Both the position numbers and the translations under genes were made by a program. The notes beneath the pieces were generated by a model that did not search any database, was not told the DNA's origin, and saw only the letters and a list, made by a program, of their open reading frames with translations. DNA of 64,000 nucleotides from Chelydra serpentina (lineage: Eukaryota > Chordata > Testudines > Chelydridae). Below are positions 28,086-44,476 of the stretch, one piece after another. Each line of letters starts with the position of its first letter. The stretch's first letter is position 1. The DNA lies in contig JBAIAC010000027.1 in the NCBI GenBank assembly GCA_037349315.1, positions 3,968,001 through 4,032,000 of the forward strand, read 5' to 3'.

Positions 28086-28507
28086 ATTTTTTTATGTGTA
28101 TATTTCGAATTTCTATATCCTGTACAGAATAGGTTCTTGTTGTTATAAAGATGCTTCCACTCAATGAACAGTTATTGTCCCGGTGTTTTGATGTTTATTA
28201 TATGGTATGATAGCTTACTTAAGTGATACTTGAACTGACACTGTAATATATTGCTCCATTTTACATATAACATGTACTTGGCCTCCAAATTAACATTTAG
28301 ATCAGCATGGTTAAAGAAAAAGAACTAGACTTAACCTATTTGTATATTTAAAAAAATATTGTATGCTCAGAATCCATTTGAGAGCTGTATGCACTTTCAG
28401 TGCCATAATGAAAAATCCTGATTTATTTTGCCCAGTGTTAGCTTACAATTTTATGTGACTCAATATTGAAATTCAAATATGTAATTTGGTACTCTTCTTC
28501 TCCGCAG

Positions 28508-28577
28508 CTCCTTCATTCCCAAGTTCATCAACCATCTATTCAAGTGCAAACCGATTAGCATGGTGGGGGCAGAACAG
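28508..28577 (+). CDS. VPS53: VPS53 coding exon
   Basis: The exon follows CTCCGCAG and ends before GTGAGA. Its first base completes an Asn codon and the remaining 23 codons encode [20 protein letters not shown] followed by AEQ, ending at residue 289 of the part seen here. Confidence 0.97.
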
Positions 28578-28722
28578 GTGAGAAAAGTTAATTACATCGT
28601 GCTGTAGAGCTCTCAGCTTCGTGGTGTCTATGTATCGAATTGCACAGAGCTAGGGCGTTTGTTGCCAAAGAAGTGGGGTGTTGGTGGTGGTGCATTGTCT
28701 GTCTGAATTTCAGTACAAGTAA

Positions 28723-29024
28723 GGGTACGTCTATACTTACGCGTCGCAGGAGTCCAATCGATCTTCTGGGTTCGATTTATCGCGTCTTGTCTAGACGCGA
28801 TAAATCGAACCAGGAAGTGCTCCCCCGTCGACGCTTGTAATCCTACTCCGCGAACGGAGTAGGCGGAGTCGACGGGGGAGCCTGCGCGCCGCGTGTGGAC
28901 CCCGTGCGTGTGGACCCCGGGTAAGTACCTTTTCATTCGAACTAAGTTCGACTTCAGCTACGTTATTCACGTAGCTGAAGTTGCGTATCTTAGTTCGAAT
29001 TGGGGGGTTAGTGTAGACCAGCCC
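28723..29024 (-). mobile_element. MITE, Harbinger-like, 302 bp
   Basis: The ends GGGTACGTCTATAC and GTGTAGACCAGCCC are related terminal inverted repeats, flanked by TAA at 28720-28722 and 29025-29027. The interior is a chain of hairpins: 'ggttcgatttatcgcgtc' with 'gacgcgataaatcgaacc', 'tcccccgtcgac' with 'gtcgacggggga', 'tactccg' with 'cggagta', and 'cttcagctacgt' with 'acgtagctgaag'. The last hairpin is shared with the copy at 21952-22233, which lies in the opposite orientation. Confidence 0.85.
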
Positions 29025-29099
29025 TAAGTGTCCAGTGATTATTTTAGGGCTTTCTGATCAGCGATATGATACATTTTGGAGAGTGGGGAAGCGGGATAT

Positions 29100-29330
29100 G
29101 AAAGATTGCCATGCACCAATAGGCAGAGTGGTCTAGGGTTAGATCAGGGAAGAGTTCAGGTTCCCGGATTTTGTTTCCAACTCTGCTGCTGCCTCATTGG
29201 AGGACTTGGGACAAAGTCCCTTCATTCCTTTGTACCTAAGATTATCCTTGCGTAAAATGATGATAGTGGAGCTCACAGTACCTGCCTCACAGTGCTGCAA
29301 TGAGGTTGAATGCTCCTAAAGAGTCTGGTG
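29100..29330 (+). repeat. MIR-like SINE
   Basis: Shows 'aggcagagtggtctagggtt', 'ccaactctgctgctgcc', 'gggacaaagtcccttcattc', 'gtaaaatgatgatag' and 'ctcacagtgctgcaatgagg', the usual MIR order from the tRNA-like head to the CORE region. Confidence 0.65.
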
Positions 29331-31519
29331 AAAAGCACACGCTATGAGTGAATGGTTATTTATGGGTAAAGCTACTGTAGGAAGTACAGATATCCTCATG
29401 GGGAAATAAAGATAGTTTGTGAGTCCAGGATCCTCCCTGAGTAACTCACCCAACCTCCCATCACTACCTGTTGTGCTGTCCACCTGCAGTCCTGTGAACA
29501 CAACCAGAGGATGATGGAAATTGAAGCCTGGGGCTCCTCTGTGATTAGCCCCCATCATCAGAAGGGTTGGTAGAGAGGCATCCCTGGATAGCTGTACCAG
29601 ATGTGCCCCCACGCCCACAAACTAGGTCCAGCACAATGCTTAAATGGTGCGGAGGGCCCTGGGCAATGGTGAATTTCACCCATTAGTCATATCAATGTCT
29701 GATCTTGAAAAAGGAACTGATGCAGAAAGCGCCATGTGGCAGGTGGCAATTCCACTGTAAATGAGTTGGCTGCTGTGGCGTTTCCAAATCCAGTCATTTA
29801 AAGACTGAAAAGCAGCGTAAGAGCAGCCACAGTGGGAAGGCAAAGCCGTTTGCATAGTAAATAGTCTAGAGAGGAGCCAATGCACATTGGTTTGTCAACC
29901 TGGAAATGGAAACTCAGCTGCAAACATTGCCTCCTTAATGGTGAGAATTCTGATCAGGGCCTGAAATTGCCTCCAACTCAGAGCCAACATCTCAGTTCTG
30001 AATGATTGCCCCTGCCTCGAAGTGCCCAGTAATCAGTCAATATCCATAGCATTTGTATTAGTTTTTGTTCCTAGTCCCTAGACATGTCCATGGCAAGCAA
30101 ACCATGAAGATGATTGGTTAGGAATGTTGTATTGTCATTTGGTTGTTGCTTTTCTAAGTGCTAGAAGGTTTGTAATGATGTAAACATCTGCTGGAGAGCT
30201 GCTCTCTTGGTTTCTCTTATTACTTAAATGCAGTGTGTATCAGGTTTTTAAGTTAGTCTCCTTTTGAGACAGAAATCGAATCATGATAACATGTCTGGAT
30301 TCATAACTGGGAAAATATTGTGTGACTTTGTAAAGTTATTTTAGGTAGTGTCAGTTGAACCTGTTTTCTTGAGAACATGAAGTTTCATTTAATCTTAACT
30401 AGAGAGATACAGGTGTGTTGATAGTGTTCAGAACAGTTCCTGAGAGACAGGCTAATGTTAACCGAAAAAGAGGCCGTTTTTATAGTAGTCTTCCCACCCC
30501 CTGTATGTGCTCATTGGGGAATTGCTCTCCGCACTTGGACCATGGTTACACACTGCTAGAGCAGCCCTGGCTTTTGACGCTGCTCAGGTGCACAGCCCCT
30601 GACCTGTGTGTAGGTGTCCGTATTTAGTAGTAGGAGCTGAGGCCCAGCAATGCACGGGGGAATGTTTCACAATGAAACATCCAGGCAGCACCCTCCAAGT
30701 GGCTTTTAAATAATGTAAAGGTTGTAACCCAATCCAGCAGAAGCCTTGGACTCCTAAATTACAGCCAGAATGAACCCTGTTGTGCGTAGGTGCTGAGATC
30801 AGTTGCTGATGAACATGCTGTAATAATAATAGTAAGATTAAGAAAACTAATGGAAGTGTAAGAGAAGAGAGAAGTTTCTGCCTTTCCTTGGCTTTGTTAG
30901 TTTGTTTCCCAGCTAGTGTTTTGTTCAAACAGGATGTTAGAATGTGGATTGTGTAGATCCTTGTTTGTATTTCATTTTATAGCAGTTTGGGGAACAAAAT
31001 GCTGCACAAAAGTGTGGGTTGCTGCACTAGACCATGACTGGCTTTGGAGCTGTGAACAGCTTATTGTGAATGTAGTTTAAACAAAAACGACATCCTTTAT
31101 AGGGCCTGGGGCTAAGAAGTGTAGCTCCCAGCGGTGCTATTTGTGGTTTTCTACAGGTGCTTGCAGCATTCTCTCCAGTTTTTTGCAGCATTTCTCCTCC
31201 CTGCATACCTGAGCCTGCCATGGAAATTCCAGCTGCGCACACAAGCTGGTTGTGTTCATCTGATGGGTCTTGGTTAACCAGGCAGACGGCGGCCTGACAC
31301 TGGCCTGGTTGCTCACGATGGACCAACGCAGCCGTGAGTCAGCGAGAAGGTCTGGTTGGGAAGGGTTCCGGGAAAAGAAGATTGAGGAGTCCGTTTAGAT
31401 GTGGGACCTAAGAGGAATGTGATGGGGGAGTGAGACAGAGGAAGAGTCCGGTGGGTAAGGGAGGAAGATCAAGAGTTCTGGGTGGAGAAAGGAATTGGAA
31501 GAGAGATAATATTTGTCAG

Positions 31520-31680
31520 GATGTGACTTTGGACGCCTCCATTTTGGGTGCACCTCTTGAGACCCTTTAAAGGGTCCTACTTTTCAGAAAATACTGGACT
31601 CCCACTCACTGAAAATTAGGCCCTGTTAAAATGTCTCAGTTTGGACATCCAAAATCTAAGGCACTCAAACTCACTAGTGG
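31520..31680. repeat. Palindromic MITE-like repeat
   Basis: 'ttttgggtgcacctcttgag' and 'tgtctcagtttggacatcc', with nearby 'acttttcagaaaat' and 'actgaaaattaggccc', resemble the inverted-repeat elements at 41755-41906 and 46425-46580. The copy is degraded and its limits are approximate. Confidence 0.45.
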
Positions 31681-32259
31681 GGTTTTAAAACTCCTGACGT
31701 TACTCTTAAATCCATGTGCTTCTAAAACCAGTAAATGTCTGTCTGGTTTTTTTTACTCTTGTGTAATTAAAAGCAGCCAAACTGGAGGGTTTTATAGGGG
31801 GGTTTGTTTTTTTTTAAGGCTGAGAATTTGTGCCAAGGTACAGCCCAAAGCAAATTTGTTTGCATGACTTCCTAACCCACTTCTGTACAGGTTTTCTAAT
31901 GAAAATGCTCAGTGTTGTACCTCCCGTGGGCTGTGAGTGTGTCAGATCTCAAACTTAAGTGGCGGTCCTGTTCAGGATTCCGATAGGAAATCTCCAAGGT
32001 CATCCCTGGTGCTGTTTGGGGAGAAATAGAGAAGTACGGTCCCGAATTCTGGTGACAATCAGAGATCTCGTGGCAGTTTGGCCGGAGTTGATGTTAAGCC
32101 ATGTGTGCTGGCTAACTTCCAGTATAGTCTGCCTCCTGCTGTTCTTCTTGCATTTCCAGATGGATATGATATTCCTCTCTAAAAACACTCTGGTGTGGTG
32201 GTGCTGATACAGAATGGCGGCTGAGGGGAGCTTGGCAAACCCTTGGGGTGTTGCTGGAT

Positions 32260-32490
32260 GAAAGATGCTGTGGCACTTATAAAATGCCTTTCATCTCAGG
32301 ATCTCCACGTGCTTTACAAACCATTTCAGACACACCACGGCGTCGTGAAGTAGATAAGTAGTCTCAGTTTCAGAGATGGGGAAACCAAGGCACTGAAGTG
32401 GTTTGTCTAAGGTCACACAGTGGGGCCAATGGCAGGCTCAGGACTAGAACACTGAGCTCCTGACTCCCAGTTCTTTGTCTCCTTTCTTCT
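32260..32490 (-). repeat. MIR-like SINE, minus strand
   Basis: 'cgtgctttacaaacc', 'cagagatggggaaaccaagg', 'ttgtctaaggtcacacagtg' and 'ctcctgactcccag' follow the reverse-complement order of a MIR-type SINE. Confidence 0.7.
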
Positions 32491-33239
32491 CTGTATCTTC
32501 CCTAGAGAACCCCAAAAGCAACAGACCGCAAATAGCAGCCTTAAGAAAACAAGAGGTTTTGTCAATATCTTTGACATACACTGAAACAGGGAACTTAGCT
32601 ACGTACCCATGTATCAGGGAATGCAAATGACTGGACAGATCAGGAGAGTTTGCATTACCTTTGCATTTGGGGTGCAGCTGCGGGGTCTGTCACCCCAGCT
32701 ATTCTATCTTCATACACCTGTCTGGGGGCTGGGACTGCACTGCTCTTTGAAGACGTGGGCTTGGGTGGGACAGGCTTTCAGATGGGAGAACAGTGAACTT
32801 CTGATTGATGTCTTAAAAGCTGCCGGCTGCCAAGGAATCCGAATCAGGGTCTCTGAGCAACATGCTTTTGTGAAATGAAACAGGATCTTTACCCCAAAAA
32901 AATAAAAAATGTTGCTGTGTTTATGTAAAGACTGAACTCCTGCTGCTTTCCCTAATGGAAAGCAAAGGGCTGAAGTACAATTCCTAGTTGCCTTGTATAA
33001 TAAACATTCTTAGAGACTCAAGGTTGTTACTGGAGCTTTTCTGAATAACCATGTGGTTAAAGTGATTAGCCCGTTACCAGCAGTGCATTTGTGTGGTTTA
33101 TTATTAGGGTAATGGAATAACTTGTCCGTTTCAGCTCTCTGATCACTGTGTTGTCTAATGCAAACTGAACAGTGCGGGTCTGTTAGTCTTTGATCTACCC
33201 TGAACCCATTTCATTCTGAGTGATGCTTGTTCTCTCGGG

Positions 33240-33450
33240 GCTGAGTTGACAAAGATATTTAGGCGCTTAGAGATGCGGACAGGCACTTAGTGAGATTTCC
33301 CAAAGCACTTGTGTGTGGTAAGTGACAAACTCCTGTTGATTTTCAATGGCAGTCGGGTGCCTAATCTGCCCTAGACACTTCTGAAAATCCCGCTAAGCCC
33401 CTATCTGCATCATTAGTTGTCTAAAGACCTTTGTAAATCTGGCCCCTGGT
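33240..33450. repeat. Palindromic MITE-like repeat
   Basis: 'gttgattttcaatggcagtc' with 'gggtgcctaatctgcc', and flanking 'aggcgcttagagatg' and 'aagacctttgtaaatctggc', belong to the turtle repeats built around a mirrored 'cctttgaaaatctggcc' end. Degraded copy, approximate limits. Confidence 0.45.
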
Positions 33451-34615
33451 GCAAACGGTACCATAATAGTGCTGCTTTTTACTGCCACGGCTGATCTCTG
33501 AAGAGCGTTTCTCCGCTATTTAGCAGCAGTCGCATTCAAATCCAGGTACCAGTACAATATTTGTGAACTTGTTTTTTTTATTATATGGAATCCTATCCCC
33601 ACTGAACTGAGCCCATCAGTGCATCTCTCACATGCCTTGAGACAGCCATCGTAGAGTGTCCCTTTTTTAATCTGGTCCACATTTGAGCTGGTGAACTTGC
33701 CATGGCCACTCCCCTTGGGCTCAATATCCCAAGTATATTAAGGAACGTCCGATAGCCTTCGTCTGTTAACTAAACTCTGTGCTTAGGATCGTAACACAAA
33801 TGTCCCGAACTATTGTAGGGATTTTTGCAGTGCTGGTAGGGTTGTGGGGAGCACACTTCCGCCTGATTCTAGCCCCTTTGCAGGAATGAACTGTGTATCT
33901 GGATACCTAGAGTGTTTCCTGTCCCATGTTAACCAGTCAAATTGTGCTCCACTTCTGTTTAAGCACAGCCCAAATGACTCAGGTTTCTGCCCTGCGGCTG
34001 GTCTCCATCCTGCTTTTTAATTCAGACCTGAAGGATTTAAGGTAATTGAGCTCTGGCTGAGGTCAGTTTTCCAGTTTAGCTATTGATGAGCGGCAGCCCC
34101 TTTCCCGTTATGCCGCCTGCAGTGTTGTAAGAGGCCAGTTTAGTGAAAGTTCACATCCACCGTACTGAGCGTTACTGAGTCAGTAAGTGCAGTGCGCTAG
34201 GTGGGTAGCTGTCCGTAGAAGTACTGGTCTGTAGTTTTATTCGTGTTTGAGTCAATGCAGACCAATGGATAGCATTGCAGGCTGGGAGGCAAAGGGATCA
34301 AGGTGTTGTTGAGTTGTTCTTAGTAACTAGGTAACATTACAGCTTACAAAAGGGTGACACGCTGTGAGCCAGATCCTGAGCTGGCGTAAATCACTATAGC
34401 TTCACTAAGGTCAGGGGAGATCTGCTGATATACACCCACCGAGGGGTCTGGTCCTTTGAGGCTCCATCACGGTGATTCGTTCCTTCTGTGCCAACAGTGA
34501 TGTCAACGCCAAGATGTTCTGGGATTGTAAAGAGTTTAACTTTTAGACTTTGTGGCCTCCTCGCTGCTAATGGCACTTCGTAGCTGGGGACAGTATAACA
34601 GCAGAGTGTGATTAA

Positions 34616-38464
<3,849 letters not shown>

Positions 38465-38569
38465 GTGGTTATGGCCCCTCATGAGCCCACCGTTGTGTTT
38501 GTTGACAATTACATCAAACTCCTTGCTGACTGCAGCACAGACACTTTCCAGAAGATCTTAGACATGAAG
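38465..38569 (+). CDS. VPS53: VPS53 coding exon
   Basis: The exon follows the CT-rich TCTCTAG acceptor and ends before GTTAGA. Its 35 codons encode [20 protein letters not shown], then [15 protein letters not shown], in phase 0 at both ends. The match to VPS53 is clear. Confidence 0.97.
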
Positions 38570-38984
38570 GTTAGAACCAACCCAGCAGAATTTATGGTCC
38601 TCTAATAAAGTCCCCCCACTGGAGAAATCTGAATGCCTTGGCAACCGTTTCAGTAGAAACGTGTAGGGCTTCTGAAGTATGAAAAGGCAATTTACAGAAC
38701 AAATGCATCCTCCCTGCTCTGAAAGCCTGGAGAGCTGCTACTGATTGATGGCACTTACCCTGCTTTCCCTTTACCTACTGACATGGGAGTTCAATCCCTG
38801 GCTTCAGGCTTAGCTTTCCTTTGTCCAGAACAGTGGGGTGGCTGTATCCTGCCCTTGCAGGGGAGGAAGAGAAGACTGAGATTTGAACCTGGGTCTCCAG
38901 TAGCTCTTTTCCGGCGCCCGCTGTCCAGGTTCAGTAATGCTCTTACTGTGTGTTGTGATTCCACTTTCCTTTGTTTCTTAACAG
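38570..38984 (+). other. VPS53: VPS53 last intron
   Basis: A short intron of 415 bp with canonical GTTAGA donor and TTAACAG acceptor. No other feature is seen. Confidence 0.85.
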
Positions 38985-39155
38985 GGCCTAAAGAGAAGTG
39001 AGCAAAGCAGCATGCTGGAACTGTTCCGCCAGAGGCTGCCCGCCCCTCCCTCTGGGGTAGAGAACACCAGCTCCATGTCCCTGACGGCTCCCACACCTGA
39101 GCAAGAGTCCTCACGAATACGAAAACTGGAGAAGCTCATCAAGAAGAGACTGTAG
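38985..39155 (+). CDS. VPS53: VPS53 terminal coding exon
   Basis: The exon encodes [20 protein letters not shown], a Pro/Ser-rich linker, then [20 protein letters not shown] and L before a TAG stop at 39153-39155. The basic C-terminal end [11 protein letters not shown] matches the long mammalian VPS53 isoform as I recall it. Together the ten exons give 426 residues before the stop, with no frameshift. Confidence 0.97.
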   Translation, partial: GLKRSEQSSMLELFRQRLPAPPSGVENTSSMSLTAPTPEQESSRIRKLEKLIKKRL

Positions 39156-41077
39156 ATGAACAGAAGCAACATCTGCTGCCCCCCCCCCCCCACCTCCCAG
39201 CAACTTTGGCCAGGTCTTGTGCAGGCTCCCTATTATCCTACACTACGTCACTGAAAAATAGCTGCCGAATCAGTGCCACGCCCTGAGATGCATTAACCGT
39301 ATTGCTCTGAGTGGAGAAGCAGCGTGATTTTGGCAAGGGATGAATGCTTCCCAGGGCAATGTGCCCCAGGGATTGATTAGCTAAGTGAAACCTGTCTGTC
39401 TGGGGTTTCTCCGGGCCCACGGCTTGGAGGAGATGCAGTCAGTTGGAGGCTGCAGGCTATGAAAATGGTTTGACTGAATTACATCCAAGGTTCGCCAGCT
39501 GCTCACACGATGCTACTCGCTCAGCGTCTAGCTGCAGTTCCCATTTGGGGTCTCCCAGTGCGGCGTGTTGGACTCTGCTCTGAAAGTGACAAGACGACAT
39601 TCCTTCCCCATCATAAGCTGCTTATTTCTTTAAAAATAAGATCCCCATAAATCGCTGGCTCCTGGCCCCCAGGATGCTACCGAGCTCCTTATAAACACCC
39701 GGGACAGGACACTGCAACATCTCCCCTGTGCTCCGAGGCCAGGAGCGTGTGCTGAAGCTGTCACTAAAACAGCAAGGAGAAACCTCGGTGGGAAGCAAGG
39801 AGGGGGCGAAATCACACCTTACTGCTAACAAGCCAGCGGTCTCTGTTTAAGGCCAAATTCTACATCTGCTGAAGCAGTCTCCAGCTTCTCATTATTTTCT
39901 CACGTGCACTGGGCTACCCCGCCCTCTCTAACCCACACTACGCCTCTCTCCCTCCTCCACAAAGGGCTGTTCATGGAATAAGCCCTGGGAAGCCAAGCAT
40001 CAAATGGTACTATCCCACCGTGCTTGTGGCCTCCTGTTTCATGCCAGCTGGAGCCCAGAATGTGGGTGTGCCACTTTGGCACCATCGCTGCCCTGAAGGC
40101 AGAGCCGCTGGAAATGTTAGTTTTAATTATAGGCCTGCTGCTGCCAGGATTTCTTCACAGGATGGAACTCTCTCACTGGCTTTACATTTAAAGGACCTGG
40201 TTCTCCTCTCGCTTATGCTGCTGCAACGTGTATTGCGTGGCTCCAGATTTGTGGTGGAATATCTGAGGGGAGAACTGGGCCCCAAATCTCACAACACAGC
40301 TTGTTTTAAAGTAACCGGAGTTGCAATCCAGTTCCCATTGGAGTCAGCAGCAAAATGCTCTCCTTGATTTCAGTAATTGCAGCATTTGGGTTGATGGATC
40401 TAAATTGTAAAGTGTTTTGTGTGAAACGTGCTCATCTTAGCACATGCTCGCCTGAGAAGCCTTCACTGAGTGACACAATCACCTCATTATCACCACTGGA
40501 TTTCTTCCCAACGTCCCTGGCAACTTCTCCATGTAGTTCTAAAGGTGTGTTTCAGACCAGCTGATGATACAAGACCACAGGGATTTTGGTGGCGGGAGAG
40601 TTCATGTGCAGCTTCCGTATGGTAATCCATGCTTTCCTACCCATTCTGCAGGAGGCACGGGCATACAGTATGTGTGTCCGGTGAGGAGTCACTGCAGCTG
40701 ACTAGCAATCGTCTCAGGAGAATCGCACTCCATGGCACATCTGGCTTGCTTCTCATTATAGTATTGATTTGGGGGCCATTGTAGATACAGGTTGGTTAGT
40801 GTTTGCAGCCACTTTTCAGGGAAATGTAGTTCACTTGAGGCGAGAGGGAGAGAACATTCCAGATCAAGTACAGATTTATTTTAGCCACACAAACCTGTGT
40901 CTAAAATTAAAAACCCTGCAGAGTTTCAGTGACACTCGGGAGCAGGGGGCACCAAATGAGAAATGTCCTTGTTGAGACTGAAATCTGGCCTGACCCTAGC
41001 TTCATGTTCATCTTTTTGCACTGCCCTGTCCCCTCCCACTCCACTTGCTCGTTCCCATGTGCGAAGGGAGAGACACA

Positions 41078-41080
<3 letters not shown>

Positions 41081-41111
<31 letters not shown>

Positions 41112-41122
41112 ATATATATATA
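41081..41122. repeat. (TC)n and (AT)n microsatellite
   Basis: A TC run at 41081-41109 is followed by an AT run at about 41112-41122. It lies in the probable VPS53 3' UTR. Confidence 0.9.
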
Positions 41123-41227
41123 TCTCCTGGATTATGGCGGAGGAGACTGGTGGTAGTCTGTGCAATTTTGGGAGATTTGTTTAGATCCTGTTACAAGTAG
41201 GATAGAGATCTGTTAAAAGCTGGATGT

Positions 41228-41233
41228 AATAAA
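41228..41233 (+). promoter_or_regulatory. VPS53: Candidate VPS53 poly(A) signal
   Basis: This is the first canonical AATAAA downstream of the VPS53 stop codon, 2.07 kb away, followed by T- and G-containing sequence. Use is inferred. Confidence 0.4.
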
Positions 41234-41754
41234 AAAAACCTGAACCAAACTCTGGTCAAATAACTGATAACGGTTGCAATACTTGTAATATTCTGCATTG
41301 CTGAGTGTCCTTTACTGATAGCTTATTTGATGGGCCCTAAATGAAGAGAACTATTCATGTTACTGAGCATTAACGCTCTCCTGTCCCTCCTCAAGACTTT
41401 CATTGATGTCTGGGTCTTGAACAGATCTAATATTCATGCTCCATCCCTGCCTTGTTTCCGTTGCCATAATTTGCTAATTTCCAGCATGTGGTAAGGCAAG
41501 CTGCTGAAGTTCCTACCTTCTCTATATCTGGCTCATTCCCAGCATTCAGTGGTTGGGGTGACCCTTTTCCTGTCATAGGTTTTTAAAAGTGGAATCCGAT
41601 ATGAATGTTTTGGAAAAGGTCCCATAACTTTCCTTCAACATCCCCAAGTATCATTCTCGTATGATTATAGGCGAGCTTTGAACAGTTCTGTTGGAATAAG
41701 AAGTTTTGCCAATTTTTATTTTTTTGTATTGGCAAATAATATATTAAGCCTGCA

Positions 41755-41906
41755 TTTTTCAAAGTCATTGGTGATTTTTGGATTTCTGGCTTGAGACACC
41801 TTCAGTGGGCCTGATTTTCAGAAGTTAGATGTTTAGTGCCTTTGAAAAATAGGCCCCGTTAGGTAATTTGAGTCAGGCACCCAATCACTAGTAATTTTTT
41901 GAAAAC
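41755..41906. mobile_element. Palindromic MITE with a second palindrome inside
   Basis: The outer arms 'tttttcaaagtcattggtga' and 'caatcactagtaatttttt' with 'gaaaa' are imperfect reverse complements. Inside, 'gggcctgattttcagaag' (41808 on) pairs with 'cctttgaaaaataggcccc'. This suggests one foldback element with layered symmetry, or one palindromic element inserted in another. Confidence 0.5.
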
Positions 41907-42142
41907 GTAGGCTCCAGTGTTTTTCCTTATCAGCCCCATGTGAGTGGGACAGTAGATCTGTGCCTGGGTAGGTAATGGTAATAGTGATTTTTCCAAGACT
42001 GATAAATCAGCCTGTGTCCTAATAGTTTATGAACAGATAGACTGATTGGTAAATCAGCAGATAAAATCATTTGTATCTGACCAAAACTGATAAAATAAAA
42101 ACTGACACTTAAATGAGAGTTGAGATATTGTAACACCTACAT

Positions 42143-42250
42143 TAGCCTTGTCTACACCAGGACATCTTTACAAAACGCTCCTACCATTGAAACTGGTTTG
42201 AATGGTGTGCTGGTGTTAAAATGCTGGGAGTCCTAATGTAGACCACTGTT
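42143..42250. mobile_element. Decayed short MITE
   Basis: The ends 'ccttgtctacacca' and 'atgtagaccactg' form a short terminal inverted repeat of the 'gtctacac' type. The interior contains 'accattgaaactggtttg'. Target duplications could not be confirmed. Confidence 0.45.
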
Positions 42251-44476
42251 GGAGGCAGCTGGACATGTACACTGGGGAGTCCTGTATCGCTAAGCATGCA
42301 CCTGAAGCAGTGGTAGGAATTTTTGAAAACTTGGCTAAAAGGGGTGACGATAAGCTCCAATTATGTGAACTTCTGAAACCTTATCAGAAAGCCTGTTGTT
42401 GGATCACACCACTTCCCATAGGTGCCAATTATTGTTTCTAACCCTTCTGCTAGTTTTACAACCTGCATTCTCGGGGAGTGGTGTTTGCACTTCATACCGA
42501 TCAGTTTTGAAAAGACAACCTAAGAAAAGAGGGTGTGTAGTCTGCCTTTCCTGCAGAACAAATAATTAAACCCAATGTGGGTTATTATTAGTTATTACCA
42601 AATGCAGTGACAAGCCCTATGGGAATGCAGGTTGTTTGCATAGATCTGCATGCTGGACTAGTAACTTCACTTTAAATTAATTTTTTCCTCCCAATGAAAA
42701 TTAGCAGTTGCGTGATCAGTGCTATAATATACTGCGTAGGGATGAAATCTGAACTATTTCCATGTTTCTTTACCCAGGAGACTCCTACATTGTCTTTCTC
42801 TACCATTCAGAATTCTAGAGATAAAAGGGGAGGTTAACACAAACAATAAATAAAAAAATCAGAAGAATGTTAGAAACCCAGGTGCATTGAATTGTACCCT
42901 GTAAAGGACATGTTTGCATTTGTCTTCCTTGATTTGAAATTTTCTTCTCTTGTTCTTGTGTATTTATCAGAGGTGGGCGCTTCTGAAAGTGTGAGTGTCA
43001 GCTGGCTGAGTTGTACATTTTCTGAGGATAAAGGAATTGTGTTTCTGTATAAAATATCTTTTGAAGTTTTCTGTCCAGGAAGTAATTTCTTGATGTATAT
43101 TGGAGTGTGACACTAAAGCTAATTAAATCATTACTAATGACCCTTTTCTAGCCTGTGTTTTGTAGCAATTTATATAGAACAAACTGGATCCGATTTGCCT
43201 TTGGCGGGAGGGAATCTGAAAGCTGTGTGTACACGTGCCCATACACAGACCTGCACTGCACAGAACGCAGCCTTTGTCCTGAGGGCGTTTGCTTGTGGAA
43301 GAATTATATCCCTGTCTTTGTATCCACCACCAAGTGTTACCTGATGTGTTTTAAAATCCTCTTGCGTGGTGCTCATGGTATATAGTACGACACGTGCTGG
43401 CCTTGTAAACGTTTACAAACCTTTCTGTATCTCATTTCTTCCCCTCTCTTAGCAGACGGGGTTTCCCTCTTGTTAACTTTCCACCTCGCAGGTTTCTGTG
43501 GCTCCAGCAAAGTGATCTTTCGCAGACAGTATTTGTATTAGTAGCAGCAGAGCCAATGGGATTCTTCCCTGCCCAGCCCAGGTGGGAGGCAGTCCAGGAA
43601 AGCTAATCTTGTGTTAGTCAATAATTAGATGATTTTGTAATGTCTCTACTGCTTAACTTCCAGAAAAGACTTCTCGGGCAACCTCGTTTCCATTAATAAT
43701 GAAAAGTTGGTGACTTTTAGAATACAATAGATATTTTGTTTTAGGCCACTTCTTTTGCTCTGAGAGTCAGTGGTTCTTTTCTCTTTCCAATATGTTTCCC
43801 CTTGCCCTTCCTCCATCAAGTGATCAGTCAGAAATGTGCATGTTAATCCACCAAATTTGCAGTGATGAATGTGACTCTCTGGGTTAGATCATGTGAGTCA
43901 TAGTGAGTTTCTCCTGACTGCAGGTTGGGAGGGGTAACAGAGGTGTTCCCATCAACAGGCAATTTGACAGGTTAGCTCTTTAACATACTATACTTAAATG
44001 AGCTGAAATGTTTTATTTAGGGCTGTGTCACAAGTTGTTTGAACAAAACACATTCCTCTGTTTGTGAGTTGGTATAGGTGGGGCTGATAATGACCCTTGG
44101 GTGGTGCTAAGGTTGCCTGACACTTCCCATTACAAGACCCTGTTTTCTATTCCTTATACCTTTGCCAAATCCTAACTGTTTGGGCTGAAATTTTCCATGC
44201 CAGGTGTCTGTCTCACCATCACTCTGCTGTCAGCGAATGTCTATGAAACCCAGCAAAGTGTCCTGTGTCTCTTTAGTGCTGTTCCCAACAAAGGATGACA
44301 GCCTACCACTGCTAGTAGTTACTCCATTAGCTCTGTGAGATGGATCTAAAGGTTCCAACATCACTGATGACCCATGTGGGTGTTGATATAATGCTACATA
44401 ATGGATTTTCTGTTTCTTCCGTTTGCTTTTTTAAAAATCTAGGAAGTTACACACCAAAAAACTACGTTAAAATATC

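Larger units (their letters stand above)
22605..28507 (+). other. VPS53: VPS53 intron
   Basis: A 5.9-kb intron. It holds a MIR-like SINE at 27838-28085 and a perfect 14-bp inverted repeat at 27211-27254. The 23275-23350 stretch resembles the 'cccactgattttcattgcagt' repeats seen elsewhere in the window. Nothing else is recognisable. Confidence 0.7.
39156..41250 (+). other. VPS53: Probable VPS53 3' untranslated region
   Basis: The stretch follows the VPS53 stop and lacks recognisable transposons. It starts with a C-rich run near 39178-39197, and near its end has TC and AT microsatellites (41081-41122). The first AATAAA after the stop is at 41228-41233, so the UTR may be about 2.1 kb. This extent is inferred from the signal only. 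Confidence 0.5.
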
